From Candidatus Saccharimonadota bacterium (GTDB lineage: Bacteria; Patescibacteriota; Saccharimonadia; Saccharimonadales; Saccharimonadaceae), in the NCBI GenBank assembly GCA_002726935.1, contig PBTC01000030.1:1-56086 (forward strand): DNA of 56,086 nt, read 5' to 3'. The notes below the pieces were generated by a model. It was not told the DNA's origin, searched no databases, and saw only the letters and a list, made by a program, of their open reading frames with translations. Made by a program: the position numbers and the translations under genes. Shown here piece by piece: positions 15,522 through 24,883 of the stretch (positions within the stretch are counted from its first letter, which is position 1; each line of letters begins with the position of its first letter).

Positions 15522-17762
15522 CTATCCTAGGTCATTGCTGGAATCGCCAAAGACATCGTCCATGCTGCTCACAAGCACGTCACGAGGCCGCGCACCATCC
15601 GCTGGGCCAATAATCCCTTGCTCTTCCATCTGCTCAATAAGACGGGCTGCACGAGCATACCCGACACGCAGCCGTCGCTGAAGCAGACTGGCGCTCGCCT
15701 TACCGCCCTCAATCACGACACGCACCGCATCACGATACATATCATCGTCGCCACCGCCATCAAAGTCCATCACAACACCACCCTTGCCATTAATCTGAAC
15801 TGGCTGGCTAATGACTTCTTCGTTGTACTGCGGCGGCGACTGTTCACGCAGGTGGTCAGTAATCTTCATGACCTCTTGGTCAGTCACCCATGCACCTTGG
15901 ATACGAACAGGCTTCCCCATGCTCGGCGTCTGCATCAGCATGTCACCCTGTCCCAGCAATTTCTCGGCGCCCACCTGATCAAGGATGGTACGCGAGTCAA
16001 CTTGTGACGCAACCGTAAAGGCAATACGAGCGGGCACGTTTGCCTTAATGAGCCCTGTAATAACATCGACAGATGGACGCTGCGTGGCAAGCACCAGATG
16101 GATACCAACTGCACGTGCTTTTTGCGCAATACGGACAATCAACGCTTCAACGTCACGTGCTGCCGCCATCATCAGGTCGGCCAACTCGTCGATCACAATG
16201 ACGATATACGGCATCTCGCCCTCATTGTGCTGCTGCGCATGACCGTCTTCATCCTTCACGGTCACCTTCTTGGCGCCACGTTGAATCATTTCGTTATACG
16301 TCTTGATATCACGAATTTTGTGTTCAGCAAGTAGGCTGTATCGTCGCTCCATCTCATTCACCGCCCACTTCAAGGCGCTGATCGTCTTCTCTGGCTGAGT
16401 AATCACCGGCGTAATCAGGTGTGGGATGTCCTCGTATGGCGCCATCTCGACCTGTTTCGGGTCGACGAGAATAAGCTTCATCTTGCTCGGACTGTTGCGA
16501 TACAAGAGGCTCGTTAACAGCGTGTTGATCATCACCGACTTACCAGACCCGGTCTGACCGGCGATCAAGAGGTGCGGCATCTTGTTGAGCTCACCTATCA
16601 CCGCGTGGCCTGAGATATCTTTACCGATAGCAAAGGGAAGCGGCTCACCAGATTTCGTCCACTGTGGACTACTAATGATCGAGCGAAGTCGCACGTCGGC
16701 GGCTTTTTGATTTGGCACTTCGATACCGACCGCCTTCTGGCCAGGGATCGGTGCTTCAATACGCAAACTCTGGGCAGCAAGGTTGAGGGCAATGTTCGTT
16801 TCAAGCTGCGTGATACGTGTCAGCTTCACGCCACTCGGTGGACGAAGCGTGTATTGAGTCACCTTTGGACCAATATTTGCCCCTTCCATTTCAACATCGA
16901 TATTAAATTCACTGAGCGTATCTTTAATGGTCTGAGCATTTTGCTGCACGTCACCAGCGTTCGCAGGCGACTCTTTCTTCTCGAGCAGGTCAATACTCGG
17001 CGCCTGCCAGTTGGGATCATTAATAGTGATAAGCGCCGTCTTTTCCTCGGCCGCCTTGTCTGGTGGTGTAGAACCCTTAAGGCTCGAGCGGCGAGCCGGC
17101 TTCTTGTCATCCTCAACTTCGGCCATCGGGACGCCCGCATTAAGAGTGAAGTCTCCCAGCGACTTCTTCGGAGCATCGACGGCCGCTGCACTCCGCATAA
17201 CCTTGACGTTCTCTTCTTGCTCGCTGGTGTCGCGACGAGTCAGCTCCCAGATCTTTTTAATCACCGTAAACGGAGAGACACGCAGAATAAACAGCGCTGT
17301 CAGGAAAATCAAAAGAATGTAGACAAATGCGGCCACCCCGGGCTCGACCAGTGCGATCATACCACTGTTCACCAAGTCTCCGACAAATCCGCCTGTCGTC
17401 CGACCGTTGTTGTCCTTCAGTAACCCAAACAGACCCGCAAACCATACTAGCGACAATGCGGTGGCGAATTTCATAACAAACGGCAAGCGGTTGTCTTCGG
17501 CGCGGAAGATTTCGACGGCAACATAGATAAACAGTATTGGAACGACATAGACGGCATAGCCGATGGTGTTCATTGTCGCTTCGTTCAGCCACTCGAGGAC
17601 GGGGCCGCCAAGGTTAAACCAGCTCAGGATAATCAAGAGTGAGAAAACGATTAATAGAACAGCCCCAACCTGCGCCCAAAACCCATCAGGAAGGACGTGC
17701 TGAGGTGCCTGCGGAGCTTGCTTTCGGCTTTTTGTAGAGCGTCGCTGTTTCTTTTTTGCCAT
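15522..17762 (-). CDS. ftsK: DNA translocase FtsK/SpoIIIE
   Basis: A 746-residue FtsK. Four membrane helices lie in the first 180 residues. A linker leads to the motor: Walker A AGQTGSGKSVMIN (near 405), Walker B VIVIDELADLMM. The C-terminal gamma winged-helix domain (about 675-735; RLRVGYARAARLIEQMEEQGIIGP) reads KOPS-like DNA sites. FtsK pumps the chromosome termini through the division septum. Shorter than E. coli FtsK, but SpoIIIE-like in size. A TATAAT lies 10 bases before the ATG. Confidence 0.97.
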   Translation of the reverse strand: MAKKKQRRSTKSRKQAPQAPQHVLPDGFWAQVGAVLLIVFSLLIILSWFNLGGPVLEWLNEATMNTIGYAVYVVPILFIYVAVEIFRAEDNRLPFVMKFATALSLVWFAGLFGLLKDNNGRTTGGFVGDLVNSGMIALVEPGVAAFVYILLIFLTALFILRVSPFTVIKKIWELTRRDTSEQEENVKVMRSAAAVDAPKKSLGDFTLNAGVPMAEVEDDKKPARRSSLKGSTPPDKAAEEKTALITINDPNWQAPSIDLLEKKESPANAGDVQQNAQTIKDTLSEFNIDVEMEGANIGPKVTQYTLRPPSGVKLTRITQLETNIALNLAAQSLRIEAPIPGQKAVGIEVPNQKAADVRLRSIISSPQWTKSGEPLPFAIGKDISGHAVIGELNKMPHLLIAGQTGSGKSVMINTLLTSLLYRNSPSKMKLILVDPKQVEMAPYEDIPHLITPVITQPEKTISALKWAVNEMERRYSLLAEHKIRDIKTYNEMIQRGAKKVTVKDEDGHAQQHNEGEMPYIVIVIDELADLMMAAARDVEALIVRIAQKARAVGIHLVLATQRPSVDVITGLIKANVPARIAFTVASQVDSRTILDQVGAEKLLGQGDMLMQTPSMGKPVRIQGAWVTDQEVMKITDHLREQSPPQYNEEVISQPVQINGKGGVVMDFDGGGDDDMYRDAVRVVIEGGKASASLLQRRLRVGYARAARLIEQMEEQGIIGPADGARPRDVLVSSMDDVFGDSSNDLG

Positions 17763-17772
17763 AATCTTTTCT

Positions 17773-17778
17773 ATTATA
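17773..17778 (-). promoter_or_regulatory. -10 box of ftsK
   Basis: TATAAT on the minus strand, with 10 bases to the ATG at 17762. Predicted leader about 3 bases. No good -35. Confidence 0.5.
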
Positions 17779-17850
17779 GAGGGTTTATTCTCTTAATGAA
17801 TAGACATATTATAGCAAAATTTACCACAATTTGCAAGAGGCTTATGGTTC

Positions 17851-17890
17851 AAAGAAAAAAGAAGCCTCGTCAAAAGGAGGCTTCTTTTTC
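17851..17890. terminator. Bidirectional terminator after rnj
   Basis: Stem AAGCCTC / GAGGCTT flanked by A-run and T-run, so it could work on either strand. It lies 15 bases after the rnj stop. The expected user is rnj (minus). Confidence 0.85.
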
Positions 17891-17904
17891 AATCTTCGAC
17901 TCGA

Positions 17905-20061
17905 CTAGTAGCCGCGTGCGTCAGTTTTAGCGCGTAGCTGTGGATCGATCGCGTCGCTATCTGGTACAGCGGGCTTCGGGAACTGCTTTGGTGCAGGCCG
18001 CTTGAATGGCTTCACTCCTTCGACCGTTTCTTTCGAGGCTTGGCCGCCCTTGTTACCACCACCGCCGCCGCCAATTTCATTGATCACAGGAATGACGATT
18101 GGCGTCCGACGCGTTTGGTCGTAAAGGATATGCGTCAGCTCGTCCTTAATTTCCTTCTTCACGGTGTCGAGGTCGACCTTTCGGCCGTTGAATGTCCGAG
18201 CAACTTTTTGCTTCAAGTACTGGCGAATCACCCCCATCAGCTCTTCACTGTCGCGAAGATAAATGAAGCCCCGGGAAATGATGTCAGGACTCGTCAGCAA
18301 TCGGCCGTTACCGCGAGATACGGTGAGGATAACGACGAACATACCTTCGGTAGCCATGTGAATTCGATCCTTCAGAACCACTTCTGACACGATAGCTCCG
18401 GAGTCGTCGTACATGACACCACCAACCGGTACGCGACCAAACTTGCGCGCGCCTTCAGCAGTAATCTCGACGACATCACCACTGTCACATACAAAGATGT
18501 TCTTGCGTGGAATAGCCGCCTCTTTTTCGGCTAACTCTGCATTGTGCACCAACATGTGGAACTCACCGTGAATCGGCATGTAGTAGGTGGGGTGCAACGC
18601 GTTGATCAGCTTGACGTGGTCTTCGTAGTAACCGTGTCCGGACAAGTGCAGTGGACCGAGTCCGGTCAGGTGTGTCTTACCGTTCTGCACTACTTCGCTT
18701 CCCTCTCGCATCAATCCGTCAACAGTTCGTACGACATACTTCTCGTTACCAGGAATAGGGTTTGAGCTGAAGACAACGACATCGGTGCTTTTGATCTTAA
18801 TGTGCTTGTGAGAACCGCTCGCCATACGGTTAAGAACGGCGCTAAATTCACCCTGCGATCCAGTACAAACAATCGTGACCTTACCGTCAGGCAGCTTAAT
18901 GATGTCTTCCATCTTCATAATGACGTCTTTTGGCACCTTAATGGTACCGGTACGCAGTGCGACTTCGACGTTCTGGATCATGCTGTATCCGGCAAAGGCG
19001 ACTTTTCGGCCATGCTTCTTTGCTTCGTCTAGGATGACCTGCATACGATGAATCTGGCTACTGAAGGCGCTGATGATCAGGCGGTTGTTCTGATACCGCT
19101 CCATCGCCTGCCCCATGCTGGCCTGAATATCAAACTCGCCGTGCGTGTGTGTCCCTTCGGACTCACAGTTCGTCGATTCGTTCATGAGCATCAGGATGCC
19201 CTCTTTCGTGGCGATTTCGGTCAGGCGTTCGAGGTCGAACTTCTTTCCGTCCACGGGCGCATCCTCAAATCGCCAGTCTCCCGTGTCAACCAAAACACCG
19301 AGTGGTGTTCGGACGACCACAGCAGTCGCATCAGGAATAGAGTGGTTAACGCGAACAAGTTCGATGCTAAAGCTGTCGCCGAGCTGTACGCGCTCGTGCG
19401 CTTCAGGATCGAGAATGTTGTACTCTGGCTCGAAACCGCTCGTGGCCTCTTCCATAGTCTTCTGCAGCATCGCAATCGTAAACTTTGATCCGTACACGGG
19501 GGCAGGAATCTTGTCGATCAGGTGACGAAACGCACCAATGTGATCAAGGTGACCGTGTGTAAAGACAATGCCACGAATCTTATGCTTGTTCTCTTCAAGA
19601 TAGGTAATGTCTGGCACGATGTAATTGATACCTGGGTAATCAGCCCCCGGAAAAAGGAATCCCATGTCGATGACGACGATGTCATTATCGTATTCGATCG
19701 CCATCATGTTTTTGCCGATTCCCATTTCACCCAGTCCACCAATTGGAATAACACGGAGTTTTGGCCCGTTGTAGCGAGGCATCTTCTTTTGATCAGCCAG
19801 ACTAAACTGGCGTCCATCGTAGCCGTTATAAATCGACTTGTTTACCGGCACGTTAATGACGTGCTGGCTAGCGCGAAGGTTTACCCCTTCGCTGGTACGG
19901 CGCTGTGCCCGAAAGACCTCACCGCGACGAGTTTGCGTGTTGGCTAGCACGGTGTTGTTTTGCTTTGGTCGCTGACCGTTCTGTTTATTGTTATGGCTAT
20001 TCCCACGTGGCTGCTTCGATGTATCGTCAGCCTGTGGGGTACCGAGTCTTCGTTGACCCAT
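17905..20061 (-). CDS. rnj: Ribonuclease J
   Basis: A 718-residue RNase J, longer than the usual 550-610. A disordered Lys/Asn/Gln/Arg-rich N-terminal extension (about 1-100) precedes the metallo-beta-lactamase domain with HGHLDHIGA (near 170), a beta-CASP insert, and HLSGHGYYED and PIHGEFHML motifs binding zinc and RNA. A C-terminal domain with a Gly/Lys-rich tail ends the protein. It combines 5'-exo- and endonuclease action in mRNA decay. The extension may bind RNA. It is monocistronic with a structured leader. Confidence 0.97.
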   Translation of the reverse strand: MGQRRLGTPQADDTSKQPRGNSHNNKQNGQRPKQNNTVLANTQTRRGEVFRAQRRTSEGVNLRASQHVINVPVNKSIYNGYDGRQFSLADQKKMPRYNGPKLRVIPIGGLGEMGIGKNMMAIEYDNDIVVIDMGFLFPGADYPGINYIVPDITYLEENKHKIRGIVFTHGHLDHIGAFRHLIDKIPAPVYGSKFTIAMLQKTMEEATSGFEPEYNILDPEAHERVQLGDSFSIELVRVNHSIPDATAVVVRTPLGVLVDTGDWRFEDAPVDGKKFDLERLTEIATKEGILMLMNESTNCESEGTHTHGEFDIQASMGQAMERYQNNRLIISAFSSQIHRMQVILDEAKKHGRKVAFAGYSMIQNVEVALRTGTIKVPKDVIMKMEDIIKLPDGKVTIVCTGSQGEFSAVLNRMASGSHKHIKIKSTDVVVFSSNPIPGNEKYVVRTVDGLMREGSEVVQNGKTHLTGLGPLHLSGHGYYEDHVKLINALHPTYYMPIHGEFHMLVHNAELAEKEAAIPRKNIFVCDSGDVVEITAEGARKFGRVPVGGVMYDDSGAIVSEVVLKDRIHMATEGMFVVILTVSRGNGRLLTSPDIISRGFIYLRDSEELMGVIRQYLKQKVARTFNGRKVDLDTVKKEIKDELTHILYDQTRRTPIVIPVINEIGGGGGGNKGGQASKETVEGVKPFKRPAPKQFPKPAVPDSDAIDPQLRAKTDARGY

Positions 20062-20118
20062 ATTTTTCTCCTTTTCTTAAGAAAATAATGTGTTTTTCTT
20101 GAAAAATTAATGACAAGT

Positions 20119-20158
20119 GAGAGGGGCCGCGTGCGGGCTACTGTCCTAGCCGCCTCTC
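20119..20158 (-). promoter_or_regulatory. GC-rich hairpin in the rnj leader
   Basis: A 40-base imperfect hairpin closed by GAGAGG/CCTCTC lies in the rnj 5' leader (leader about 105 bases). Leaders of RNase genes often serve in autoregulation by the enzyme; this is inference. Confidence 0.5.
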
Positions 20159-20174
20159 GAATTACAGTGATTTT

Positions 20175-20203
20175 ACTATAGCACGCAGAACATAAAAATA
20201 CAA
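20175..20203 (-). promoter_or_regulatory. Promoter of rnj
   Basis: TTGTAT (20198-20203) and TATAGT (20175-20180), 17 bases apart on the minus strand. It is back to back with the promoter at 20212-20239, only 8 bases away. Confidence 0.65.
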
Positions 20204-20211
20204 GGGTGGAG

Positions 20212-20239
20212 TTGACTTTTACGTAAAAAGGTGTATAAT
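20212..20239 (+). promoter_or_regulatory. Strong promoter of the GC-rich gene at 20287
   Basis: TTGACT (20212-20217) and perfect TATAAT (20234-20239), 16 bases apart. Leader about 40 bases with GGGAG before the ATG. Confidence 0.8.
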
Positions 20240-20286
20240 ATGCACATACTTTTCACCCCCGAAAAGTCGCAACCTTGGGAGAAAAA

Positions 20287-20823
20287 ATGAACCCCTTTAC
20301 TGAATTGCTGGTGCAGATCTGCCTCGTGCTGCTCGCGATCCTGCTGGCACATCGAGTGATCAAGATCGTCCGCAAGCAGGCACGCGCGAGCGCCTTCCGA
20401 CAGATCGACGGCATGATGAAGAAATACCATCAATCCGTCGACTCGGTCGAAGAGGAAGTACGGCCGAAGGTCGACCTCTGGTGGAATACCAGCGGCCGCA
20501 CCTGCGTCGAGCGTCACATCGACGCCGAAGGGCTTCCCGGTCTGCCCAACGTACCGGGGCTGCAAGAACAGATGCCCGATTTCATGCAGGAGGCCATGAA
20601 GCTCCCCGTACTGGACATGGCTCAGCACTCGGCGGTCCAACTGGCCGTCCAGCTGGCCACAGAGGAGCAGTTCAACACCCTGCTGGAGAGCGCGCGCAAG
20701 CGGGCTGGCCAAGAGCAGGTGGACAAGCTGCGCACCGAACGCGAGAAAGTCATCGAATCGCTGCGAGGTCACCTGACCACGTACGGCATCGACATCGACG
20801 AGTTCGAGCAGCAGTTCGCCTGA
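20287..20823 (+). CDS. GC-rich orphan membrane-anchored protein
   Basis: A 178-residue protein not assigned to a family. A membrane helix (about 5-25) is followed by a basic stretch (KIVRKQARASAF) and a helical charged body with Trp-Trp (VDLWWN). Codons are visibly richer in G/C at third positions (CTG, GTC, CGC, GAG) than those of its neighbours. It has its own promoter, a Shine-Dalgarno site, a 14-bp GC-rich hairpin after the stop, and a terminator, so it is a self-contained unit. Transfer from a high-GC source is likely but inferred. An in-frame start 12 bases upstream was rejected on spacing. Confidence 0.82.
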   Translation: MNPFTELLVQICLVLLAILLAHRVIKIVRKQARASAFRQIDGMMKKYHQSVDSVEEEVRPKVDLWWNTSGRTCVERHIDAEGLPGLPNVPGLQEQMPDFMQEAMKLPVLDMAQHSAVQLAVQLATEEQFNTLLESARKRAGQEQVDKLRTEREKVIESLRGHLTTYGIDIDEFEQQFA

Positions 20824-20831
20824 TGGGTCTT

Positions 20832-20862
20832 AGCGGGGGTGGCGCACTGCGCCGCCCCCGCT
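20832..20862 (+). promoter_or_regulatory. 14-bp GC-rich hairpin after the orphan gene
   Basis: Arms of 14 bases starting AGCGGGGG with a three-base loop. There is no T-run directly after. The core GCGGGGGyGGC…GCCGCCCCC also occurs after the orphan gene at 48943. Confidence 0.75.
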
Positions 20863-20879
20863 CACCCGTCCCCCCAAGC

Positions 20880-20908
20880 GGCCCGAGTAGACACTCGGGC
20901 CTTCTTTT
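20880..20908 (+). terminator. Terminator of the GC-rich gene at 20287
   Basis: Nine-bp perfect stem GGCCCGAGT/ACTCGGGCC with a 4-base loop, followed by TTCTTTT. Confidence 0.9.
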
Positions 20909-20912
20909 CCAG

Positions 20913-21506
20913 CTAGACGCTGGCTTTTTTTATTTCTTCAACAACGCCAGGCACTTTGAGGAAATCATCAATCAGTGTTTGTCGCAACGATCCGTTATAA
21001 AGGGCTGCAGCCGGGTGAAAGAGCGGCATAATAACGACATGCCCGTCACCAAAAGGTATACGCTTAGGCTGACCGTGAATCTGCCCGATCTTCATGCCGG
21101 GAAGAAAGTATTCCATACTATGCCTACCTAGAGTAATAATGACTTTCGGTTGAATAATCTGTAGTTGCTTAACAAGATATGGCCAAAAAGCAGCCTTCTC
21201 TTCCGGCAGCGGATCACGATTATTGGGTGGCCGATATTTGACGATGTTGGTGATATACACATCGCTTCGAGTCATCTGGGCAGCAGCAAGCATTTCGTTC
21301 AGAAATTTGCCGGCCGCTCCGACAAACGGAAGCCCCTGCTCGTCTTCATTCTTCCCGGGCGCCTCACCAATAAATACAATGTCAGCATCCACATTGCCGT
21401 CACCCATCACAAGCTGCGTCGCCGTCTTGGCTAAATCTGGACAGATATTCTTTTGTTGAATATCTGCCGCAATTTGGTCAAGCTGTTGGCGCTGACTGGC
21501 GCTCAC
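20913..21506 (-). CDS. Type-4/5-like uracil-DNA glycosylase without a full Fe-S site
   Basis: A 197-residue family-4 UDG by motifs: [19 protein letters not shown] (near 45-63) with the catalytic region, and [10 protein letters not shown] (motif 2). Family 4 has a [4Fe-4S] cluster held by four cysteines. Here only Cys22 remains; the other positions hold Lys19, Tyr91 (VKYRPP for VKCRPP) and Phe107 (AFWPYL for ACRPFL). The enzyme would excise uracil from DNA. Start is GTG with GGAGA upstream. Function without the cluster is plausible but needs proof. Confidence 0.9.
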   Translation of the reverse strand: MSASQRQQLDQIAADIQQKNICPDLAKTATQLVMGDGNVDADIVFIGEAPGKNEDEQGLPFVGAAGKFLNEMLAAAQMTRSDVYITNIVKYRPPNNRDPLPEEKAAFWPYLVKQLQIIQPKVIITLGRHSMEYFLPGMKIGQIHGQPKRIPFGDGHVVIMPLFHPAAALYNGSLRQTLIDDFLKVPGVVEEIKKASV

Positions 21507-21511
21507 CAGTA

Positions 21512-22597
21512 TTATTCTCCATTCGCCTTACTAGCAACCGTGTCGCTGAGGGCTTCAAACGCTTCTTGAGGGTTTACTTCCTCGATGCGCTCTTGTACGT
21601 CATCCGCAAGCTTCGTGCTCGCTTCAGACAGCTTACTGACTTCGTCGTAGACTTTATTCATTGCAGCGTATTGGTCAGCTGATGAACCGGCCGCCTCATA
21701 TTGCTCGAGCGCAGCCTTGACGTTTGTCATCACCTCGATGGTACTCTGAACGTACTCGTTCACTGCAGCGTCTGGCACTTCACCAACCGCCTCGTAAGCA
21801 TCAACTACCTTCTGAACATTCTCCGGGGTAAAGTCGCCGAGATCCTCAAACACTTCATTAGCCGCAAGCAGCTTCTCGAATGATGGCAGCAGATCGTCAA
21901 AGAGAGCAATGAAAGCTTCTGCCTTTTCGTTGTACGCCTCGTACTTCTCGCGCACTTCGCTATCGAAAAGGATTGCTTTCATTGATCCGAGCTTCGCATG
22001 TTCAGTCTTAAACGTTTCAAACTGTTCTTTTGCGTCGGCAATCTGATCTTCACTCGACGTACCCGTCGTGACGTTCACGTCATCAACTGTGTCACTAATG
22101 AGCTCGAGCTGCTCATGAACTGCAACGTAGTCATCACGCGTGACGTTAAAGAAAACAAAGTACGCAAGAGTCCCAAGAACGACAAGAACTAACGCAGATC
22201 CACCAAGGATCAGCCCCAGCTTCAAGCCTTTCTTTGGCTTGTTGCTCTGTGGCGGAGGGGTAATTGCCGGACCACCAACTGGCTGCAACGGCGCTGGCTG
22301 CTGCGGCAGGTCAGACACGGGAGCGGCAGCAAAAGACTGCGCAGGAGCTTCAGGAGCTGCCGACGTTGCCCCAAAGGGATTAAATGGCTGCGGTGTCGCA
22401 CTATCGGCAGCGGGAATATTCGGCTCAATCGAGACGGGCTCGACTGGTGTCGACGTCGGCTGCGGCTGAGCTTCAGTGGCTGGCTGCGACTGAGGAGACG
22501 CAGCTGGCGCTGGCGACACCTCTGGCGTCGGATTAGTATTTGGATCCTGATCTGGCGTTGGCGCCGGAGGAACCATTGGATTTTGGTTTGGGTTCAT
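21512..22597 (-). CDS. Pro/Gln-rich single-pass membrane protein, unknown function
   Basis: A 361-residue protein. The first 125 residues are rich in Pro, Gln, Ala and Thr and likely disordered and cytoplasmic. A membrane helix (about 127-150) is followed by an extracytoplasmic all-helical domain rich in Glu and Ala with coiled-coil character. No family was recognised. AGGAGAG precedes the ATG. It lies between pnp and udg. The same layout occurs at 45609-46274. Confidence 0.85.
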   Translation of the reverse strand: MNPNQNPMVPPAPTPDQDPNTNPTPEVSPAPAASPQSQPATEAQPQPTSTPVEPVSIEPNIPAADSATPQPFNPFGATSAAPEAPAQSFAAAPVSDLPQQPAPLQPVGGPAITPPPQSNKPKKGLKLGLILGGSALVLVVLGTLAYFVFFNVTRDDYVAVHEQLELISDTVDDVNVTTGTSSEDQIADAKEQFETFKTEHAKLGSMKAILFDSEVREKYEAYNEKAEAFIALFDDLLPSFEKLLAANEVFEDLGDFTPENVQKVVDAYEAVGEVPDAAVNEYVQSTIEVMTNVKAALEQYEAAGSSADQYAAMNKVYDEVSKLSEASTKLADDVQERIEEVNPQEAFEALSDTVASKANGE

Positions 22598-22616
22598 AGG
22601 GCTCTCCTAAAATATT

Positions 22617-22640
22617 CCCCCTCAGTATACAAAGAGGGGG
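22617..22640 (-). terminator. Terminator of pnp with an embedded -10 box
   Basis: Seven-bp stem CCCCCTC/GAGGGGG on the minus strand, followed by AATATTTT. The loop contains TATACT (22624-22629), a possible -10 for the next gene. Confidence 0.6.
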
Positions 22641-22649
22641 CCATTCTGC

Positions 22650-24767
22650 CTATACCGCTTGTGCTTCTTTTAGGCTAAGGCTCAAACGACCTCTCTCGTC
22701 GATGCCAGTCAGCTTCACCTTGACGACCTGGCCTTCATGCAGGACGTCCTCTACTTTTTCAACACGCTTGTCTGAAAGCTGTGAAATGTGAACCATGCCA
22801 TCAATGCCCGGCAAGATATTCACGAATGCGCCAAAGTCCTTGATGCTGACCACCGTCCCTTCGTAGATACGTCCAACTTCCGGCTCTTCTGTCAGGCTCT
22901 TAATCCAGTTGAGCGCTTTTTCAATAGAAACGCCGTCAGGACTCGCAACAGTAATCAAGCCATCTTCCTTGATATCAATCTCGGCACCGGTTTCGGCAGT
23001 AATCTTGTTGATCACTTCTCCACCCTTGCCGATCACTGCACCAATCTTGTCTGGATTAATCTTGATTTTCTCGATACGAGGAGCGTACGGGCTGAGCGAC
23101 ACCCGAGGCGCCGCCATCGTCGTCAGCATGTGGTCAAGAATGAACGCACGGCCTCGCTGTGCAGTCATCAGGGCTTCTCGCAAGATAGCAACCGGCAAAC
23201 CATGCACCTTCATGTCCATTTGTAGCGCAGTAATTCCCTTCTCGGTTCCAGCAGACTTAAAGTCCATGTCACCAGCAAAGTCTTCCGCGTCAGCGATGTC
23301 AGAGAGGATATGCGGGGTCTCGCCTTCCATGATAAGCCCCATCGCAATACCGCTCACTGGCCGCTTAATCGGTACACCAGCGTCCATCAGCGCAAGACAG
23401 CTCGAACACGTCGCCGCCATTGAGGTTGAACCGTTCTGGCTCATGATTTCAGTAACACTGCGCATCGCGTATGGGAATTCCTCGGCAGTCGGCAGGACTG
23501 GAATGATCGCTCGCTCGGCTAGGTAGCCATGGCCAATTTCACGGCGGCCTGGACTTCCAAGGCGACGTACCTCACCGACTGTGTAGCCGGGTGCGTTGTA
23601 GTGGTGCATGTAGCGACGCTCGCCGTCGTTCACTTCCATAGTGTCGACCATCTGTGCGTAGCTGAGTGGTGCAAGTGTCACAATATTAAGAGCCTGGGTG
23701 ACGCCGCGGGTAAAGAGCGCTGATCCGTGTGTTCGCGGCAAAATACCAACCTCACTCGAAAGTGGCCGGATTTCATCAAACGCGCGTCCGTCAGGCCGGA
23801 TATGATCTTCGACGATACCCTTTCGGACGTCTTTATGGACGGCACTTGTGAACGCTTCGTCGTATTCGTCGCGTAGCGCAGGATAGTCCTCTCCAACTTT
23901 TTCCGCCATCTCTTCGTGGAAGGCCCAGCGGATTTGGTTAATCATCTCGTTTCGCTCTGGGTACGGCTTACGCAAGGCTTCGCCAAACTTACCCTCTACC
24001 CAACCGTCGACCGCTTCTTGGATCTCGGCGTTTGGTAGTACAAGTTCGTATGTCTGAGCGGCCGGCTGCAGCTTCTCAGCCAACTCGCGCTGCAGTGCAA
24101 TCGCTGGCTGGTAGTGGTCGAAGGCCCAAGCGAGCGCGTCAGCGATCACCTCTTCTGGCACTTCGTTTGCCCCAGCCTCAACCATCGTAATACCGCTCTC
24201 GATACCAGCAACCACCAGGTCAAGGTCAGAGGCATCACGCTCTTCCGCTGACAAGAATGCCTTGAACTCACCGTTTACTCGCCCGATACGGAGCCCGGCA
24301 ACCGGTCCATCAAACGGCGTTCCTGTCAGCATCAAGGCGGCCGAGGCAGCGATCATTGCGACCATGTCAGGGCGAAAGGCTGGGTCCATACTCAAAACGC
24401 TTGAGACGACTTGAACCTCTTGGCGGTACCCTTTGGGAAAGAGTGGTCGAATCGGACGATCGATCAACCGACCGATCAAAACCGCTTCGTCGCTCGGTCG
24501 GCCTTCGCGCTTAATAAAGCGGCTGCCGCTAATCTTTCCGGCTGCATAAAATTTTTCTTCATAATCGATGCTCAACGGAAAATAGTCGAGTACGACCGGA
24601 CGAGAGCCAACCTGTGCCGTTCCAAGAACGACCGTGTCGCCATAACGAACCAGGACGCTCCCCGTTGATCGAAAACCAACTCGGTTGACTTCGAGCGTCA
24701 ACGGCCGTCCTTCGAACTCGGTGCTCACCGATATAATCTCCTTACCGTAAGGATTAATTGTGGCCAT
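22650..24767 (-). CDS. pnp: Polynucleotide phosphorylase
   Basis: A 705-residue PNPase of usual length. Two RNase PH domains flank an all-alpha linker; the second carries the catalytic region (TRGVTQALN; FAGDMDFKSAGTEKGITALQMDMK). A KH domain (near 560-615; GAVIGKGGEVINKI) and an S1 domain (near 628-700; GTVVSIKDFGAFVNILPGI) bind RNA. It degrades RNA 3' to 5' by phosphorolysis. AGGAGG lies 10 bases before the ATG. With rnj and orn in the same window, this supplies much of the RNA decay set. Confidence 0.98.
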   Translation of the reverse strand: MATINPYGKEIISVSTEFEGRPLTLEVNRVGFRSTGSVLVRYGDTVVLGTAQVGSRPVVLDYFPLSIDYEEKFYAAGKISGSRFIKREGRPSDEAVLIGRLIDRPIRPLFPKGYRQEVQVVSSVLSMDPAFRPDMVAMIAASAALMLTGTPFDGPVAGLRIGRVNGEFKAFLSAEERDASDLDLVVAGIESGITMVEAGANEVPEEVIADALAWAFDHYQPAIALQRELAEKLQPAAQTYELVLPNAEIQEAVDGWVEGKFGEALRKPYPERNEMINQIRWAFHEEMAEKVGEDYPALRDEYDEAFTSAVHKDVRKGIVEDHIRPDGRAFDEIRPLSSEVGILPRTHGSALFTRGVTQALNIVTLAPLSYAQMVDTMEVNDGERRYMHHYNAPGYTVGEVRRLGSPGRREIGHGYLAERAIIPVLPTAEEFPYAMRSVTEIMSQNGSTSMAATCSSCLALMDAGVPIKRPVSGIAMGLIMEGETPHILSDIADAEDFAGDMDFKSAGTEKGITALQMDMKVHGLPVAILREALMTAQRGRAFILDHMLTTMAAPRVSLSPYAPRIEKIKINPDKIGAVIGKGGEVINKITAETGAEIDIKEDGLITVASPDGVSIEKALNWIKSLTEEPEVGRIYEGTVVSIKDFGAFVNILPGIDGMVHISQLSDKRVEKVEDVLHEGQVVKVKLTGIDERGRLSLSLKEAQAV

Positions 24768-24883
24768 AATAGTGGACCTCCTTTTTAGTTCTTCACCTAC
24801 TAGTTCATAGCGAGTAAGTAACGGGTATGGTGGCTTATCAAAACCGCTATATCCAGCACTTAACCGCTCCGTGAAGTACTCTT

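Noticed and set aside
16707-17423. 238-codon plus-strand open frame opposite ftsK
   Set aside because: Antisense shadow of a conserved gene; no promoter, Shine-Dalgarno or family features.
20909-20930. Hairpin CCAGC-tagac-GCTGG with T-run at the end of udg
   Set aside because: It encodes the end of udg; a separate terminator role is possible on the plus strand, but the stem at 20880-20901 is enough.
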